Shown here piece by piece: positions 42,493 through 52,395 of a DNA stretch of 64,000 nt. This DNA comes from Rhodococcus jostii RHA1 (GTDB taxonomy: Bacteria; Actinomycetota; Actinomycetes; Mycobacteriales; Mycobacteriaceae). The stretch is taken from contig NC_008268.1 in the NCBI RefSeq assembly GCF_000014565.1, positions 4,464,001 through 4,528,000 of the forward strand, in the 5' to 3' direction. The position numbers and the translations under genes were made by a program. The first letter of the stretch is position 1; each line of letters starts with the position of its first letter. The notes under the pieces are model-generated. The model saw nothing but the letters and a program-made list of their open reading frames with translations, was not told where the DNA came from and ran no database searches.

Positions 42493-45138
42493 TCAGAGCA
42501 AGCCGTTGTGTTGCGCGGCGGCGATGGCGTCGCGGCGGGAGGTGACGCCGAGCTTGCGGTAGATCCCGCGCAGGTGGGTCTTCACGGTGTTCACCGACAC
42601 GCACAGATCTGCGGCGATCTGCTCGGCGGTCCGCCACGACGGAAGTTCCACGAGGAGTTCCAGTTCGCGGGGAGTCAACATGTCGGACGCAGCACTCTCC
42701 GACCGCGGGAACGACGCCCGGAGCCTCTCCGCGAAGGGTTCGAGGACACCGAACCGGCCGGTGCTCCGCACCAGTAGTTCCCGGATCTGCGGTCCGCAGT
42801 CGTGGAACGGGCGCAACGCCGACTGCGGTTCGGCGAGACGCAACGCCTCGGTGAGCGCGCTGTGGGCTCGTGAATCATGTTTGCGGGCAAGCGCGATGGA
42901 CGCGTCGACGAGCCACGCCGCGATCAGGTTGGTTCCCGCCGCGCACTCCAGTTCACCGTCCAGGACGGGTTGGAGTGTCTTACGTGCCAGGTCGAGGCGA
43001 TGGAGGTGCAGATGGACGATCGCCTCGACGACGGCTGTGTCGCCGGTGGGTCCGAGGAGGGCATGCGTCTCGGACGCCAGCTCGTGCGCCCACCCGGTCT
43101 CGCCGGCGAACAGATAGGCGTACTGGATGGCAGGCAGCAGCACCGCCCGGATGCCGGGCGGGACCGGCAACGAGGACGACACGGGGCTCTCCGCGTGCAG
43201 CGTTGTCACCGAACTGTGCCGGTTTCCGGTCTCGTCGAGACCGAACAGGGTGGCGGCGCCGTCGGCGAAACCCGCCGTCTCGGTATGTGCGCGATGCAGT
43301 GCCTCGGCGGACTCGGCGGCGAGACGTGCGGCATCGGGGTCCATCCGAATGTAGCGGCACCAGGAGTCGATGAGCTTCGCCAGCTGGAATGTCGGGTCGC
43401 TCGTTGCGGAATGGGTCCGGCCGATCGCCAGTGCCTCGTCGGCCAGTGCGGACGCCCGCACCACGTCCCCCCGCGACATCGCGACGCCGCCGAGAGTTCC
43501 CAGGCAGTACATGACGCCCAGCGGCACATCGCCGAGTCGAGCGTGGGCAAGCGACTTCCCGAGCACGACCTCCGACTCGTCGTTCCGCCCGAGGAACAGC
43601 AGCGCGCGCCCTTCCTGGAGCAGGACGAACGCGTCGAGATCGGGATCGCCGCTCGATCCGACACCGACATTGCGCAGCCGGTTCAGGGCGGTCTCGATGC
43701 CCCCGGTGCCGATCGCGGTCTGCACCCGGAGCGATTCGCGGAGCAGCAGGTGTACCCGGGACTCGGCGGCGCCGTCCACCAGCAACCCCGACCGCCTGCG
43801 GTCGAGAAGCTCGAGGGTGGACGTGGCCACCGGGATGTTGCCCGATGCGAGCGCCGCGGCGGCGCGGATGAGCCGCGCCGACGGGTGGTCCTGCGAAGAT
43901 CGGGGCGCCCGGGTGAGGAGCCGGTCGACGGCCTCCCCATGACCTCCGACGATCAGGGCCAGCGAAGTCCGGGCGAGCAGCGCCACGATCTCGTCGTGGT
44001 CACCGGAGTTCACCGCGTGCTCGAGTGCGAGCAGCGCGTCCCCGAATTCGTCGTGCCAGTGGGCGGCCGTCAATTCGAGATGCTCGACTTCGACGTGCCC
44101 GATCCGGCTGATCTCCGCCCGCAGATAGCTCCGCAGCAGCGGGTGGTAGCGATAGTGAGTGGGGCTGTCGGTGATTCTGCTGATCAGAAAATTGTGGTGT
44201 TCGAGCCAGTCGATGTTGCCGTGCGCATCCGTGCACCCCGTGAGCTTCTCCGCGAGTTCGACTGTGAACGAGACGGGTACGGACGTGCGCAGGAGGAATT
44301 CGCGCATCTCGTCGGTCTGGCCGGCGAGGACCTCTTCGATGAGATAATCGGCGACCGCCCGGCGGTCGCCCGTGAACTCGGCGATCAACCGGCTCGGATC
44401 CGGATGTCCTTCCAAAGACATTCCCGCCAAACGAATTCCGGCAGCCCAACCCTCCGTGCGATCCATCAGCGCGTCGAGATCGTCCGCGCTCAGCACGACG
44501 TCGTGCTCGTCGAGCATCTCGGCCGCCTCGTCGGACGTGAAGGCGAGATTCTTGGCCGTGAGCGTGAACAGCTTGCCGTCCAGGCGAAGTCGCTGCAATG
44601 CCAGCGGCGGCTCGAACCGTCCGATGATGACCATTCGCAGCATCGGAGGTTGCCAGCGCACGAACGACTCGAGGTCGGTGAGTACGTCGGTGTCGCGGAG
44701 GAGGTGGGCGTCGTCGATGACCATCCAGATGTTCTCGCCGAGTTCGTGCAACGCGGCCGACAACTGCGCGCCGAGGTCCGGTGCCTCGGAATCGAGCCCG
44801 GCGCATGCCTTCTGCACGCGAGCATTCCCGGTGTCGGTGAGTGAGCGGAGGATCGCCCGGTGGACTACGTCGAGGTCGTTGTGCCGCTCCTCGATCGTGA
44901 GCCAGGCAATGGTCGGAGCGTCGCCCGCGGCGAGCAGTTCCCGCACCCAGTCGCCCACGGCCCGCGTCTTTCCCGACCCGGCCGGTGCGCAGACGAGCGC
45001 CACCGGGCAGGGGTGGGCGTCGTCGGTGAGCGCTTCGGTGAGCATGGTGTGCAGGCGGGTCCGGGTAACCGTCCGACCCCCTGCACTCGTAGGTATTCGA
45101 GTGCTCAGATGAAATTCGCCGAGAGGTGCTGCCGTCAC
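42493..45138 (-). CDS. MalT/LAL-type LuxR transcriptional activator
   Basis: About 881 residues. N-terminal STAND ATPase: Walker A CAPAGSGKTRAV, Walker B-like IWMVIDDAHLL. A long helical TPR-like region fills the middle, and a LuxR helix-turn-helix ends the protein (LTPRELELLVELPSWRTAEQIAADLCVSVNTVKTHLRGIYRKLGV). Such proteins activate target genes when ATP and an inducer bind. Start uncertain: GTG 45138 has a GGGGG site; TTG 45189 extends it by 17 residues. Divergent from the decayed acyl-CoA dehydrogenase genes, its possible former targets. Bases 45190-45433 show no distinct motif. Confidence 0.88.
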   Translation of the reverse strand: MTAAPLGEFHLSTRIPTSAGGRTVTRTRLHTMLTEALTDDAHPCPVALVCAPAGSGKTRAVGDWVRELLAAGDAPTIAWLTIEERHNDLDVVHRAILRSLTDTGNARVQKACAGLDSEAPDLGAQLSAALHELGENIWMVIDDAHLLRDTDVLTDLESFVRWQPPMLRMVIIGRFEPPLALQRLRLDGKLFTLTAKNLAFTSDEAAEMLDEHDVVLSADDLDALMDRTEGWAAGIRLAGMSLEGHPDPSRLIAEFTGDRRAVADYLIEEVLAGQTDEMREFLLRTSVPVSFTVELAEKLTGCTDAHGNIDWLEHHNFLISRITDSPTHYRYHPLLRSYLRAEISRIGHVEVEHLELTAAHWHDEFGDALLALEHAVNSGDHDEIVALLARTSLALIVGGHGEAVDRLLTRAPRSSQDHPSARLIRAAAALASGNIPVATSTLELLDRRRSGLLVDGAAESRVHLLLRESLRVQTAIGTGGIETALNRLRNVGVGSSGDPDLDAFVLLQEGRALLFLGRNDESEVVLGKSLAHARLGDVPLGVMYCLGTLGGVAMSRGDVVRASALADEALAIGRTHSATSDPTFQLAKLIDSWCRYIRMDPDAARLAAESAEALHRAHTETAGFADGAATLFGLDETGNRHSSVTTLHAESPVSSSLPVPPGIRAVLLPAIQYAYLFAGETGWAHELASETHALLGPTGDTAVVEAIVHLHLHRLDLARKTLQPVLDGELECAAGTNLIAAWLVDASIALARKHDSRAHSALTEALRLAEPQSALRPFHDCGPQIRELLVRSTGRFGVLEPFAERLRASFPRSESAASDMLTPRELELLVELPSWRTAEQIAADLCVSVNTVKTHLRGIYRKLGVTSRRDAIAAAQHNGLL

Positions 45139-45433
45139 GCCGACCCCCAATTCTCGCTGCACCGAGAAACGATCTTCGACAAACGCCAATCCCGGACGCC
45201 GTTGGCCGGTGGGACGATTTTAGCGAGAATGCGCTGTCTTGTGTGGGTGAACGTGTTTTACCGAACGGGAACGCCACGCTGTCGTGCTGGTGTTCGGACT
45301 ACTTCGTCATCGCGATCCTGCACCCGATTCGGAGTTCGTCACTCCGCGGGGACCTGAGAAAATTAGCCAAAGCCGCGTTGCAGGCGTGAGCCTGCGGAAG
45401 CATTCGACACACTCGTCAACGGAAGTAGACAGC

Positions 45434-46368
45434 ATGCACACACAAGTGGTGCCTGCCGCGGGCCCACCCGATCACGAACTCGATGCGTTGCGGGCCGAGG
45501 TGCGAACGTTCCTGCGCGAGCAGATCGACGCCGGCGTGTTCACACCCGGTGTGGACACGTGGCTCACCAGGTGGAATCCGGACTTCACGAAGGCCCTCGC
45601 AGCCCGCGGCTGGCTGGGCATGACGATCCCGGCGGAGTACGGCGGGCAGGGCCGCACGTTCATGGAGCGGTTCGTCGTCACCGAAGAACTGCTGGCCGTC
45701 GGCGCGCCCGTCGCCGCACAGTGGGTCGCGGACCGGCAGGCCGCGCCGTCGCTGCTCACCTACGGCACCGAGGAACAGAAGCAGCGGTTCCTCCCCGGAA
45801 TCGCGGGCGGCGAGATCAGCTGGGCGATCGGAATGAGCGAACCGGAATCGGGCTCCGACCTCGCGAGCGTCCGCACGAAAGCGGTCCGGGTCGACGGCGG
45901 CTGGCGGATCACCGGGACCAAATTGTGGACGTCCGGCGCCCACCGGGCCGACGCGTTCTTCGCTCTCGCGCGGTCGGCTCCGCTGGATCCGGCGCAGCGC
46001 CACGCCGGGCTCAGCCAGTTCATCGTTCTGCTCGACTCCCTGGGGGTGCAGATCAGGCCGATCCTGTCGATGTCGGGCGATCACCATTTCAACGAGGTGA
46101 TCCTCGACGACGTGTTCGTGCCGGACGAGTTGCGGCTCGGCCGCATCGGCGAAGGCTGGAAGCAGGTCACGTCCGAACTCGGGTTCGAATGCAGTGGCCC
46201 GGAACGTTTCATGTCCACGTTCCCGATCCTCGCCGCGATGGCCGAGGAAACCCGGGAGGGACGGCAACCGGCCGATGCCCGCATCGGAGCGCTCGTCGCC
46301 CGGACCTTCGGACTCCATCACATGTCCTGTGCGGTGTCGGAGGCACTGGGGCGTGGTGACGACGCCGA
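45434..46368 (+). pseudogene. Acyl-CoA dehydrogenase gene A, 3'-truncated and fused to gene B
   Basis: About 310 residues of a normal ACAD: ARGWLGMTIPAEYGGQGRTFMERF, GMSEPESGSDLASVRTKAVR, GTKLWTSGAHRADAFFALARS, FNEVILDDVFVPDELRLG. After FGLHHMSCAVSEALGRGDDAE, where ~60 more residues with the C-terminal substrate helices and FAD-contacting GGTNE-like motif are expected, the frame passes directly into the start of a second ACAD. The missing end means no active enzyme. Gene starts at ATG 45434 after GGAAG. Confidence 0.75.
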
Positions 46369-47050
46369 ACTCGGCCTCACGAGGCTCACCGGCCCCGAAT
46401 CCGAGGGCGGCAGCGACGCCGGGTGGACGGAGTCGGTGTACCTGATGGCGGCCGCGGGCGCGGCCGATCTCCCGATCGCCGAGAACGATCTGCTCGCGGG
46501 ATGCTGCTCGGCAGGTCCGGGTGCCCGACCGCGAACTCCGGCCCCGCCGTGGTCCGCACCGCAGCCGTGCCGTGCTGGACGCCGACGGCACTGCAAGGCA
46601 CGTCCCGTGGGCACGCTCGGCGGATGCGCTGGTGGGGCTGTGGGAGGCGGACGGAACGTGGCGGGTCGCCGAATTCGCCCGCTCGGACCTCGAGGTGACG
46701 GAGGCGGCCAATCTCGCGTCGATGCCGCGGGATCACGTCCGGGTCGACCTGTCCGCACAGCAGGGCACACCGGTGCCGGCGGACGTGGTGACCGAGTTCC
46801 GCCGCCGCGGCGCACCGGCCCGGGCGCTTGCGATGGCCGGGAACCATGGAACGCGTCCTGACCCTCGTCGTCGAACACACCTCGGCGCGCGCACAGTTCG
46901 GTCGCGCGGTGGGCAAGTTCCAGGCGGTGCAGGCCATGGTCGCCGACATCGCTGCGGAGGGCGCCCTGGCACGCGCCCCGCCGACGCCGCGGTATCGATC
47001 GCCGAGGAACACGGGTTCGGAAGCTCGGAGGCCGGTTTCGCCGTCGCCGG
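46369..47050 (+). pseudogene. Acyl-CoA dehydrogenase gene B, 5'- and 3'-truncated with several frameshifts
   Basis: Remnants of the other subunit type of a paired ACAD, in order but in different frames: LGLTRLTGPESEGGSDAGW and LPIAENDLLAG (frame of gene A), VLDADGTARHVPWARSADALVGLWEADGTWRVAEF to FRRRGAPARALAMAG (~46580-46840), MERVLTLVVEHTSARAQFGRAVGKFQAVQAMVADIAAEGALA (46846-46975), then AVSIAEEHGFGSSEAGFAVA (~46985-47050). At least three frameshifts. The rest of the 3' end is gone where the alkylsulfatase gene begins on the other strand. Confidence 0.78.
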
Positions 47051-47077
47051 GGAACGTGGCCTGTGGCGGCTCATCGC

Positions 47078-48886
47078 CTACGGCGTGACGATCGGGAACG
47101 CGCTGTCGGGTGCGTCGAGGAGTTCCGTGAGGACCAGGAGTTTCGACGGGTCACCCGTCACCTCGATGCCCTCCAGCCCCTTGCCGGCGAACAGTCCGAG
47201 CAACTGCATCTTCGTCAGGGTCAAGGAGACGTCCGGTTGCGTCGTGGTCCTCGGCGCGACCGTCTGGATGAGCGCACCGTTGGACAGCGACGTCCGGTAG
47301 TGCGCTTCGGGTTCGGTGAAGTGCCACTCCGCGACGAGGGACTTGTCCCAGGCACGTGGGCCATTGATGCGGAGGGCGACGGAGTCGAAGATCTGCTCGA
47401 TCGTCAGGGCGCTCAGCATGTCTGCGCCGAGGTCGCTGAGCGGCGGGGCGACGATGCCGCCGCGCAGTTCGAGTGCGCCCGTGAGGTAGAAGTTGCGCCA
47501 CGTCGCGTTCTCCGCACCGAATCCGAGTTGTTCGTACGTGCGGGCAAGCAGTTCTTTCGCGTCGCTGTCCGACGGGTCGGCGAACACCGCATGCTTCGAG
47601 AGTTCGGCGGCGAACCGGAAGTCGCCGTCGTCGAAATACCGTTGAGCCTTGGCCCGGACCTCGCTCTGGCCGCCCATGCACTCGACGTACCGTGTCGCGA
47701 CGTTCTCCGGCGGGTGCTGCCACAGCGACGTCGGGTTGCCGTCGAACCAGCCCATGTACCGCTGGTAGATCGCTTTTACGTTGTGGCTCACCGAGCCGTA
47801 GTAACCGCGTGCGTGCCAGGCGGATTCGAGGGCAGGCGGAAGCGGGAAGTCCTCGGCGATCTCGGTTCCCGTCATCCCGGTGTTGAGCATCCGCAGGGTC
47901 TGGTCGTGCAGGTACTGGTACAGGTCGCGCTGCTGCGACAGGAATGTCACCACCCGGTCGCGACCCCACGTCGGCCAGTGGTGGGAGGCGAATGCGACGT
48001 CGTAGCCGCTGTCGAACATCTCGATCGCCTGGTCGAGGTACCGCGACCAGGCGCGGGGGTCCCGGACCAGCGCGCCCCGCAGCGTGAGGAGATTGTGCAG
48101 ATTGTGGGTGGCGTTCTCCGCCATACACAGTGCCCGGTGGTCGGGGAACAGGAAGTTCATCTCGGCGGGCGCCTCCGTTCCCGGCGTCACCTGAAAGACG
48201 ATCCGGATGCCGTCGACGGTCTCCTCCTGGCCGGTGTGGGTGATGTCGACGGTCGGGGGGATCAGTCCGGGCCGACCCGCCGAGGTGTTCGTTCCGAGCC
48301 CCGCCCCGAGGTGCCCGCGCGGGCCCTTGGGGAGCAGCGGTCCGTACATGTAGGTGGCGCGCCGGCCCATTGCCGTTCCGGCATAGACGTTCTCGGATAC
48401 CGCGTGTTCGAGGAAACCTTCGGGGGCGAGGATCGGGACGTCGCCGCGACCGTCCGGGAGAACGCCGACGACGCCACCGAAGTGATCGATGTGGGAGTGC
48501 GTATAGATGACTCCGGTGACGGGCCGGTCGCCACGGTTTTTCCGGTACAGCGCGAGCGCGGCGGCCGCCGTTTCCTGCGAGATCAGCGGGTCGATCACCA
48601 GGACGCCAGTCTCGCCCTCGACGATCGTCATGTTGGACAGGTCGATTCCGCGTAGCTGGTAGATGCCCTCGGTGACTTCGTACAGACCGTTCTTCGCGCA
48701 CAGTTGCGACTGACGCCACAGGCTCGGGTGGGCGGTGTCCGGGCAGTCACCGTTCAGGAACGAATACTCCTGCATGTCCCACACCACGCGACCGTCCCCA
48801 CTCGTGACGGTGCAGGGGTCGAGGCGGTCGACGAAACCGCGGTCGGCGTCCTCGAAATCGGTGGTGTCCGAGAAATCGGGTGTCAT
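47078..48886 (-). CDS. MBL-fold alkylsulfatase (SdsA/BDS1 type)
   Basis: 602 residues. Metallo-beta-lactamase zinc motif THSHIDHFGGVVG at ~165, further ligands in MAENATHNLHNLL and SHHWPTWG, then the dimerisation domain and a C-terminal SCP2-like domain (~480-602, LTIEQIFDSVALRINGPRAW). Splits linear primary alkyl sulfates to alcohol and sulfate. No signal peptide. ATG overlaps the AI-2E gene stop (ATGA). A sulfate-type SulP transporter is encoded 1.7 kb away. Confidence 0.92.
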   Translation of the reverse strand: MTPDFSDTTDFEDADRGFVDRLDPCTVTSGDGRVVWDMQEYSFLNGDCPDTAHPSLWRQSQLCAKNGLYEVTEGIYQLRGIDLSNMTIVEGETGVLVIDPLISQETAAAALALYRKNRGDRPVTGVIYTHSHIDHFGGVVGVLPDGRGDVPILAPEGFLEHAVSENVYAGTAMGRRATYMYGPLLPKGPRGHLGAGLGTNTSAGRPGLIPPTVDITHTGQEETVDGIRIVFQVTPGTEAPAEMNFLFPDHRALCMAENATHNLHNLLTLRGALVRDPRAWSRYLDQAIEMFDSGYDVAFASHHWPTWGRDRVVTFLSQQRDLYQYLHDQTLRMLNTGMTGTEIAEDFPLPPALESAWHARGYYGSVSHNVKAIYQRYMGWFDGNPTSLWQHPPENVATRYVECMGGQSEVRAKAQRYFDDGDFRFAAELSKHAVFADPSDSDAKELLARTYEQLGFGAENATWRNFYLTGALELRGGIVAPPLSDLGADMLSALTIEQIFDSVALRINGPRAWDKSLVAEWHFTEPEAHYRTSLSNGALIQTVAPRTTTQPDVSLTLTKMQLLGLFAGKGLEGIEVTGDPSKLLVLTELLDAPDSAFPIVTP

Positions 48887-50007
48887 GATTCTTCCTTCTC
48901 GTGTCGCGGTGGGGAGGGGGCAGGAACCGGTGCAGGGGGAGTGGGAGCGCTGCTGAGGATCGTGTTCACCCACCGCGTGGACGGGTCGATGTCGATCAGC
49001 AGCGCCTTCGCCATCAACGACAGCGGGATTGCCAGGATCGCGCCGAGCGGCCCGAGGATCCACGCCCAGAACACCAGCGACAGGAACGTGAACGTCACGG
49101 ACAGGCCCACCGCGTCACCGACGAACTTCGGCTGGATCACCGACTGGATGATGACGTTGATGACGCTGTACACGACGATGACCGTCAGCATCAGTCCCGG
49201 ACCGCCCTGGAGCAGCGCGAGCAGGGCCGGCGGAACCAGCCCCAGGATGAACCCGACGTTCGGGATGTAGTTGGTGATGAACGACAGCAGTCCCCACAGG
49301 ATCGGCAGCGGAATTCCCAGCGCCCACAGTGCCCCCGTGTCGATGACGGCGACGATCAGCCCGAAGACCGTGGACACGATCAGGTACGTGCGGGTGCCGG
49401 CCGAGAACGACGTGAGAGCGGTGGCGATGTCGGGACGCATCTGCGTGACGATCCGCATCCGCGCACCGTAGGAACTTCCGTCGACGGCCATGAAGAGCAG
49501 AAGGGCGAGGACGAACAGAAGATTCGAGAAGATGCCCAGCATCGACTGCAGGATCCCCTCCACGAAGCCGAAGACCTTGCCGTAATCCACCTGGGAGAGC
49601 AGGGTCTGGGAATCGGTCGAGTTCACGCCGTTGCTGTTCAGGAAACTCTGGGCGTCATCGATGAGGGCGGTGAAGTCGTCCGCGTACTCCGGTAGGAGCG
49701 TGGCGAGTTGGGCAACCGACAAGGCCAGCGACAGCACGAGGACGAGAATGATGCTGTTGACGACCAGGATCGCCGCGATCGTGGCGAGCCAGGTCGGGAG
49801 ACCCTTTCGGTGAAGCCATTCGGGCAGCGGGTGAACCGCGACGGTCAGCATGAGAGCGAGAAAGATCGGGCCGACTATCGACGCGGCCACCTGTATGCCG
49901 GCCACGGTGACGACGAGTGCGGCCAGGCCGAGGATCACGATCAGACCCCGCGGCATCGACCACTGAGAATCCGGCGCCGCGCCGGATACGTCCTGCGGAT
50001 CGGTCAT
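48883..50007 (-). CDS. AI-2E family (UPF0118) membrane exporter
   Basis: 374 residues from ATG 50007. About eight membrane segments, with the central soluble loop (LLPEYADDFTALIDDAQSFLN) and family motifs NYIPNVGFILGLVPPALLALL and QPKFVGDAVGLSVTFTFLSLVFWAWILGPLGAILAIPL. Family members export small molecules or ions. Operon with the alkylsulfatase. Confidence 0.9.
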   Translation of the reverse strand: MTDPQDVSGAAPDSQWSMPRGLIVILGLAALVVTVAGIQVAASIVGPIFLALMLTVAVHPLPEWLHRKGLPTWLATIAAILVVNSIILVLVLSLALSVAQLATLLPEYADDFTALIDDAQSFLNSNGVNSTDSQTLLSQVDYGKVFGFVEGILQSMLGIFSNLLFVLALLLFMAVDGSSYGARMRIVTQMRPDIATALTSFSAGTRTYLIVSTVFGLIVAVIDTGALWALGIPLPILWGLLSFITNYIPNVGFILGLVPPALLALLQGGPGLMLTVIVVYSVINVIIQSVIQPKFVGDAVGLSVTFTFLSLVFWAWILGPLGAILAIPLSLMAKALLIDIDPSTRWVNTILSSAPTPPAPVPAPSPPRHEKEES

Positions 50008-50079
50008 CGCGTGTCCCTTCGCAACAATCGGCCAACCGGGATGCCCCGAATCGACTGTTGCACCCGACCGGCGACGACA

Positions 50080-50120
50080 CATCATCCGTTGCAGATGAGG
50101 ATCACCCGGCGCGGATGATG
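50080..50120. promoter_or_regulatory. Inverted repeat in the AI-2E / DUF7144 divergent region
   Basis: CATCATCCG (50080-50088) and CGGATGATG (50112-50120) form a 9-bp inverted repeat with a 23-base spacer. It lies between divergent genes and may bind a regulator; no regulator gene is adjacent. Confidence 0.35.
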
Positions 50121-50185
50121 CCGATGCCATCGCGAAGCCGCACGATTCCACTGTTCGAGCACATCCTTTCGAGAAGGGCATGGAC

Positions 50186-50602
50186 ATGACGACAAATCCG
50201 GAGTCCAGGACCACCAGCCCTGTCAAACAGGGCTTTGCCGCGGGAACGTCGCTGGCAGCGGCGATATTACTGCTGACCGTCGGCGTGATCTCCTTCTTCC
50301 AGGGCATCGCCGCGGTCGCCTCCGACAACCTGCTGGTCATCGGTGTCCAGTACACCTACCAGTTCGACACCACCGCATGGGGATGGATCCACATCCTTCT
50401 CGGCGTCGTTCTGGTCATCAGCGCGATCGGCCTCATGACGGGCGCCACCTGGGCCCGTGTCGTGGCCGTCTGCATCGCCGCGCTGTCGATCCTCGCGAAC
50501 TTCCTCTGGCTGCCCTACTACCCGCTGTGGTCGATCCTGATCATCGCGCTCGATGTCGTCGTGATCTGGGCGGTCACCACCTGGGATACCGCCAGGGACT
50601 AG
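50186..50602 (+). CDS. Small four-helix membrane protein (DUF7144-like)
   Basis: 138 residues, four membrane segments (LAAAILLLTVGVISFFQGIAAVA, WIHILLGVVLVISAIGLMTGA, VVAVCIAALSILANFLWLPYYPL, SILIIALDVVVIWAVTTW). The middle ATWARVVAVCIAALS pattern is common in actinobacterial membrane proteins of unknown role. ATG 50186 is 8 bases after AGAAGGG; an ATG two codons earlier is too close. The SulP gene starts 12 bases after its stop. Confidence 0.83.
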   Translation: MTTNPESRTTSPVKQGFAAGTSLAAAILLLTVGVISFFQGIAAVASDNLLVIGVQYTYQFDTTAWGWIHILLGVVLVISAIGLMTGATWARVVAVCIAALSILANFLWLPYYPLWSILIIALDVVVIWAVTTWDTARD

Positions 50603-50614
50603 GACGATGACGAC

Positions 50615-52309
50615 GTGGTGAGCTCCGCGACCGGCACTTGGCCGGTATTCGGCTCGCTGCAGGAGTATCGGAAAGGGTGGGTCAGGCCCGACGTCATCGC
50701 GGGCCTGACCGTGTGGGCCGTGCTGGTCCCGGAGGCCCTGGCCTACGCGACCATCGCGGGAGTTCCCCCTGTCGTCGGTCTGTACGCGGCGATACCGGCC
50801 CTGGTCCTCTACGCCGCGGCAGGCAGTTCCCGGCATCTGGTGGTCGGGCCGATGTCGGCGACGGCCGCCCTGTCGGCCGCGATCGTCGCGCCGCTCGCCG
50901 GGGCGGACGGTGGCAAATACGCCGCCCTGACAGCGGTGCTGGCAATCGCCACCGGCATCGCCGGGCTGCTCGCGGGGCTCCTGCGTATGGGCTTCATCGC
51001 GGCGTTCATCTCGGAGCCGGTGCTGAAGGGCTTCATCGTCGGGCTGGCTCTGACCATCATCGCCGGGCAGGTGCCTGCCCTGTTGGGAGTGGAGAAGGAG
51101 CACGGCAACTTCTTCGAACAGGCCTGGGGGGTCATCACCCAGCTGGGCGACGTCGACTGGGGCACATTCGTCGTCGGTGTGCTCAGTCTCGTCGTGGTGC
51201 TCGGATTCACACGGTGGCTGCCGCTCGTGCCCGGTTCGCTGCTGGCCGTCCTCCTCGGTATCGCCGCGGTCGCCGTGTTCGGTTTGGACGGTAGAGGTGT
51301 CGACATCGTCGGTCACATCGACTCCGGTCTGCCGTCGGTGGGATTGCCGGGCGGTGTCGGATTCGACGACTACGTCGACCTTCTCGGGCCCGCAGTGGGC
51401 GTGCTGCTCATCGGGTTCGCGGAAGGGCTCGGTGCCGCGAAGACGTACGCCGCGAAAGAGGGCTACGAGGTGGACCCAAACCGGGAACTCCTCGGCCTCG
51501 GCGTCGCCAATCTCGGCTCCGGGCTGTGCTCGGGGATGGTGGTGAACGGCAGTCTCTCCAAGACGGCGGTCAACGGCGGGGCCGGCGCCAAGTCGCAGGT
51601 CAGCGGTCTCCTTGTCGCGGTCCTCACCGTGGTGACCCTGCTGTTCCTCACCGGACTGTTCGAGAAACTTCCCGAGGCGACGCTGGCGGCGGTGGTCATC
51701 GCCGCCGTCATCGAACTCGTCGACATCTCCGCGCTGCGCCGGCTCTACGGGGTGTGGACCGAAAGGCTCGGCAGCATCTACGGATACGCCGCGCGCGCCG
51801 ATTTCGCAGCCGCCCTCGCCGCCATGGTGGGCGTGCTCGTGTTCGACACCCTGCCCGGACTCGTCATCGGCATCGGGGTCTCCATGCTGTTGTTGCTCTA
51901 CCGCTCGTCCCGTCCCCACGTCGCGGCGCTGGCGAAGGAAGGGTCGCTGTGGGTGGACGCCGAGCGTCACCCCGACCTCCCGACCACCCCGCACGTGGTC
52001 GTGGTGCGCGTCGAGGCTGGACTGTTCTTCGCGAACGCCGATCACGTCAAGGACCGCATCGAGGACCTGTGCACCGACGACACGCGAGTGGTGGTAATCG
52101 ACGCCGAGACGTCGCCGTTCGTCGACGTCAGTGCCGCGCAGATGCTCGTGCAGTTGCGGGATGTGCTCGCACGCAGTGGAATCGAGCTTCGTGTGGCGCG
52201 GGACATCGGGCAGTTCCGCGACACGATTCGAACCTCGGGTTCGGACGCGACCCCCGTCGGCCTCTACCCGACCGTGCGAGAGGCTCTCGCGGAACCGGAC
52301 CCACAGTAG
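50615..52309 (+). CDS. SulP-family anion transporter with STAS domain
   Basis: 564 residues, GTG start. Signature PDVIAGLTVWAVLVPEALAYATIAGVPPVVGLYAAIPALVLYAAAGSSRHLVVGPMS near the N-terminus, about 12 membrane segments, and a C-terminal STAS domain (PHVVVVRVEAGLFFANADHVKDRIEDL, VVVIDAETSPFVDVSAAQML). Probably sulfate or bicarbonate uptake. The nearby alkylsulfatase would be consistent with sulfate, but the link is only by position. Confidence 0.92.
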   Translation: MVSSATGTWPVFGSLQEYRKGWVRPDVIAGLTVWAVLVPEALAYATIAGVPPVVGLYAAIPALVLYAAAGSSRHLVVGPMSATAALSAAIVAPLAGADGGKYAALTAVLAIATGIAGLLAGLLRMGFIAAFISEPVLKGFIVGLALTIIAGQVPALLGVEKEHGNFFEQAWGVITQLGDVDWGTFVVGVLSLVVVLGFTRWLPLVPGSLLAVLLGIAAVAVFGLDGRGVDIVGHIDSGLPSVGLPGGVGFDDYVDLLGPAVGVLLIGFAEGLGAAKTYAAKEGYEVDPNRELLGLGVANLGSGLCSGMVVNGSLSKTAVNGGAGAKSQVSGLLVAVLTVVTLLFLTGLFEKLPEATLAAVVIAAVIELVDISALRRLYGVWTERLGSIYGYAARADFAAALAAMVGVLVFDTLPGLVIGIGVSMLLLLYRSSRPHVAALAKEGSLWVDAERHPDLPTTPHVVVVRVEAGLFFANADHVKDRIEDLCTDDTRVVVIDAETSPFVDVSAAQMLVQLRDVLARSGIELRVARDIGQFRDTIRTSGSDATPVGLYPTVREALAEPDPQ

Positions 52310-52319
52310 GCGCTCCGCA

Positions 52320-52364
52320 CCCGTGAGTGGTTGACGAGTCTCTGGACTCGCAGACCACGCACGG
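52320..52364. terminator. Hairpin R6, relative of the palindromic repeat
   Basis: CCCGTGAGTGGTTG... and a mirror arm ending CACGGG pair over ~21 bases with four mismatches. Starts like the R2-R5 family but has a different body; it is followed by GCGGCGGAGCCG as R5 is. Located just after the SulP stop. Confidence 0.7.
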
Positions 52365-52395
52365 GCGGCGGAGCCGTACGGAACAGGAGACAGTA

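Noticed and set aside
45284..46861. Intact 525-residue acyl-CoA dehydrogenase
   Set aside because: The frame is open, but residues after ~350 are a second ACAD start and then frameshifted Gly/Arg/Pro-rich sequence.
46521..47300. Separate 259-residue plus-strand protein
   Set aside because: It is a mosaic of ACAD gene B pieces and the antisense of the alkylsulfatase end.
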